A DNA stretch of 51,846 nt from NCBI GenBank assembly GCA_943328975.2, contig CALQCC020000035.1:1-51846 (forward strand). Direction: 5' to 3'. This DNA comes from Bordetella parapertussis (GTDB lineage Bacteria > Acidobacteriota > Terriglobia > Bryobacterales > Bryobacteraceae). Position numbers and translations under genes: made by a program. Below, one piece after another: positions 50,212 to 51,846 of the stretch (position 1 is its first letter; each line of letters begins with the position of its first letter). A model generated the notes under the pieces. It was not told the origin of the DNA, searched no databases, and saw only the letters and a program-made list of their open reading frames with translations.

Positions 50212-51645
50212 ATGAGCCAACGCCTCACCACCACAGCCGGCGCGCCCATCGCCGACAATCAAAATAGCCTGACCGCAGGACCCCGCGGTCCGGTGCTGTT
50301 GCAGGACTACCAGTTGCTCGAAAAACTGGCCCACCAAAACCGTGAGCGCATCCCCGAGCGCGTCGTCCACGCCAAAGGCTGGGGAGCGTTCGGAACCCTC
50401 ACCATCACCGGCGACATCACCAAGTACACCCGCGCCAAGGTCTTCACCCCCGGCAAGAAGACCGACATGTTGATCCGGTTTTCCACAGTCGCCGGTGAGG
50501 CAGGAGCCGCCGATGCCGAGCGCGATGTGCGCGGTTTCGCGATGAAGTTCTACACCGAAGAAGGCAACTGGGACTTGGTGGGCAACAACACGCCCGTCTT
50601 CTTCGTGCGCGACCCGCTCAAGTTCCCCGATTTCATCCACACCCAGAAGCGGCATCCGAAGACCAACCTGCGTTCGACCACCGCCATGTGGGACTTCTGG
50701 AGCCTCAGCCCCGAAAGCCTGCATCAGATCACGATCCTGATGTCCGATCGTGGCATCCCGCCCAGCCCGCGCTTCATGAACGGTTACGGCACCCACACCT
50801 TCAGCCTGTGGAACCACAACGGCGAGCGTTTCTGGGTGAAGTTCCACTTCAAAACGCAGCAAGGCCACAAGCACCTCACCAACGCCGAATCGGCGCAGGT
50901 CATCGGCCAGACGCGCGAGAGCTATCAGGAGGACCTGTACGGCTCCATCGAGCGCGGCGACTTCCCAAAGTGGACCATGCAGGTCCAGATCATGCCCGAA
51001 CTCAACGCCGAGAAGACCCCGTACAATCCGTTCGATCTCACCAAGGTTTGGCCGCACAAAGACTATCCGTTGATCGAGGTGGGCACCTTCGAGTTGAATC
51101 GCAACCCGGACAATTATTTCGCCGAGATCGAGAACGCGGCCTTCAGTCCGTCCAACGTAGTGCCCGGCATCGGTTTCAGCCCCGACAAGATGCTGCAAGC
51201 TAGAATCTTCTCTTACGCCGACGCGCATCGGCATCGCTTAGGGACGCACTATGAAGCCTTACCGGTGAACACGCCCAAGTGCCCCGTCCATCACTATCAC
51301 AAGGACGGCCAGATGCGCTTCACGCGCAATGACAGCGGTAACCCGGATGCTTACTACGAGCCGAACAGCTTCGACGGCCCCAAGCAGGACCCGTCAGTAG
51401 CGGAACCCCCATTGCGGATTTCAGGCGACGCCGCTCGCTACGACCATCGCGAAGGCAATGACGATTTCAGCCAGCCTCGGGCACTGTTCAAATTGTTCAA
51501 CGCAGCGCAGCGCCAGCGTTTGTTCAGCAACATCGCCGCGGCGATGCAGGGTGTACCGCAGTCGATTGTCGATCGCCAGACAGCGCTCTTCGATAAGATC
51601 GACCCAGCCTACGGTGCGGGTGTTCGAACGGCGTTAGCCCGATAG
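50212..51645 (+). CDS. katA: Monofunctional haem catalase (clade 3 size), KatA
   Basis: A 477-residue small-subunit catalase that splits H2O2 to water and oxygen. The distal His53 is in [12 protein letters not shown], the distal Asn in [14 protein letters not shown], and the proximal haem-ligand Tyr in [14 protein letters not shown]; all are intact. There is no signal peptide, so it is cytoplasmic. AAAGGAA before ATG 50212 sets the start; the in-frame ATG at 50158 would add 18 non-conserved residues. It is divergent from oxyR with an OxyR-type operator between, so peroxide induction is expected. A REP-like palindrome and an IS5-type element follow. Confidence 0.96.
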   Translation: MSQRLTTTAGAPIADNQNSLTAGPRGPVLLQDYQLLEKLAHQNRERIPERVVHAKGWGAFGTLTITGDITKYTRAKVFTPGKKTDMLIRFSTVAGEAGAADAERDVRGFAMKFYTEEGNWDLVGNNTPVFFVRDPLKFPDFIHTQKRHPKTNLRSTTAMWDFWSLSPESLHQITILMSDRGIPPSPRFMNGYGTHTFSLWNHNGERFWVKFHFKTQQGHKHLTNAESAQVIGQTRESYQEDLYGSIERGDFPKWTMQVQIMPELNAEKTPYNPFDLTKVWPHKDYPLIEVGTFELNRNPDNYFAEIENAAFSPSNVVPGIGFSPDKMLQARIFSYADAHRHRLGTHYEALPVNTPKCPVHHYHKDGQMRFTRNDSGNPDAYYEPNSFDGPKQDPSVAEPPLRISGDAARYDHREGNDDFSQPRALFKLFNAAQRQRLFSNIAAAMQGVPQSIVDRQTALFDKIDPAYGAGVRTALAR

Positions 51646-51655
51646 CCGTTGTAAC

Positions 51656-51689
51656 GCGGTTCCGTGCCAGCATCCCGACACGGAACCGC
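51656..51689. repeat. REP-like palindrome (copy 2) after katA
   Basis: GCGGTTCCGTG (51656-51666) and CACGGAACCGC (51679-51689) form a perfect 11-bp stem with a 12-base loop. It is the same family as 45328-45355. It lies 11 bases after the katA stop and may help terminate it. An insertion sequence begins within about 20 bases. Confidence 0.7.
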
Positions 51690-51758
51690 CATGCGTAACA
51701 GGGTGCGGAAAAAGTAAGCGGCTGGTAATTTTGATGGCGTGAGAATCGCCTTGACAAC

Positions 51759-51846
51759 ATGCGTGGAGACGACACTCAGCAAGCTGCGATGTTCAGTTAC
51801 TTGATGCCGGAACAGCGGGTGCCGTCGGACCATCCGCTGCGGCCGA
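51759..51846 (+). mobile_element. IS5-type transposase, N-terminal part (cut by the window end)
   Basis: ATG 51759 opens a frame that runs off the window. The first residues read MRGDDTQQAAMFSYL, then MPEQRVPSDHPLRP. The combination of MFSYL, PEQRVP and DHPLR is the usual N-terminus of one large group of IS5-family DDE transposases. The left end of the element probably lies near 51695-51715 (CAGGGTGCGGAAAAAGT), directly after the REP-like palindrome. Only 29 codons are visible, so intactness cannot be judged. TTGAC at 51751-51755 overlaps the leader and might be a start signal for an outward or inward promoter. Confidence 0.8.

Noticed and set aside
1-51846. tRNA, rRNA or riboswitch genes
   Set aside because: No cloverleaf with a TTCGA-type T-loop, no rRNA motif and no recognised riboswitch core was found; thiE has no THI-box-like leader because it overlaps the gene before it.

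Overview
The window looks like chromosome from an acidobacterium of the Solibacteres/Bryobacterales type. This is inferred from gene content, since no rRNA is present. The main support is a secreted protein ending in the Ig-like C-terminal domain described first from Solibacter (TIGR03437-like, end of the gene at 6447-9416). Two large Oar-type TonB-dependent receptors, a propeller sensor kinase, several small secreted proteins of unknown function and a high-GC coding style agree with it. Most genes are ordinary housekeeping genes packed with short overlaps. Visible mobile DNA is confined to the two ends.

Layout. 1-1150: a possible 3' gene tail, two copies of an insertion-sequence-like end and, between them, a lower-GC membrane protein gene. 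1217-5156: a MerR regulator, an active S41 (CtpA) protease and guaA. 5222-9416: two small secreted proteins on the minus strand and a large secreted metalloprotease-like protein. 9437-15702: flagellar basal-body and export operon flgB-flgC-fliE-fliF-fliG-fliH-fliI-fliJ. 15864-19408: bamA and a Skp/OmpH chaperone, i.e. outer-membrane protein assembly. 19477-23528 (minus): a Uma2 nuclease-like gene, then a 2-oxoacid dehydrogenase E2, lipB and lpdA. In that last group the lipoyl carrier, the enzyme that lipoylates it and the enzyme that reoxidises it lie together. 23695-25957: two tandem paralogous secreted proteins. The first has a good sigma-54 promoter and the second is frameshifted. 25985-28020: ECF sigma factor, likely membrane anti-sigma factor and a secreted protein. 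28054-29355: a protein made only of POTRA domains. 29371-30531 (minus): a small TonB-domain protein and an MntA/HepT toxin-antitoxin pair.

30593-35146: scpA-scpB-rluB-peroxiredoxin-thiE, overlapping or nearly so. scpB carries a long acidic tail and rluB a long basic tail encoded by a 108-bp minisatellite. 35143-40898 (minus): a five-gene run of S41 pseudoprotease, FmdB zinc ribbon, mtgA, phosphodiester-glycosidase-domain protein and TonB-dependent receptor. 41045-45321: an outer-membrane barrel protein, then a hybrid propeller histidine kinase with its NarL-type response regulator. 45389-48625 (minus): a large Oar-like TonB-dependent receptor with a near-consensus sigma-70 promoter overlapped by a palindrome. 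48973-51645: a STAS-like protein, then divergent oxyR and katA around an OxyR-type operator. 51759-51846: the start of an IS5-type transposase beside a REP-like palindrome.

The items most worth a second look are the S41 pseudoprotease (catalytic Ser and Lys both replaced at exact register), the barrel-less five-POTRA protein, the oppositely charged tails on the overlapping scpB/rluB genes, the frameshifted secreted paralogue and the dispersed palindrome shared by 45328-45355 and 51656-51689. No CRISPR array, rRNA or tRNA gene was recognised.
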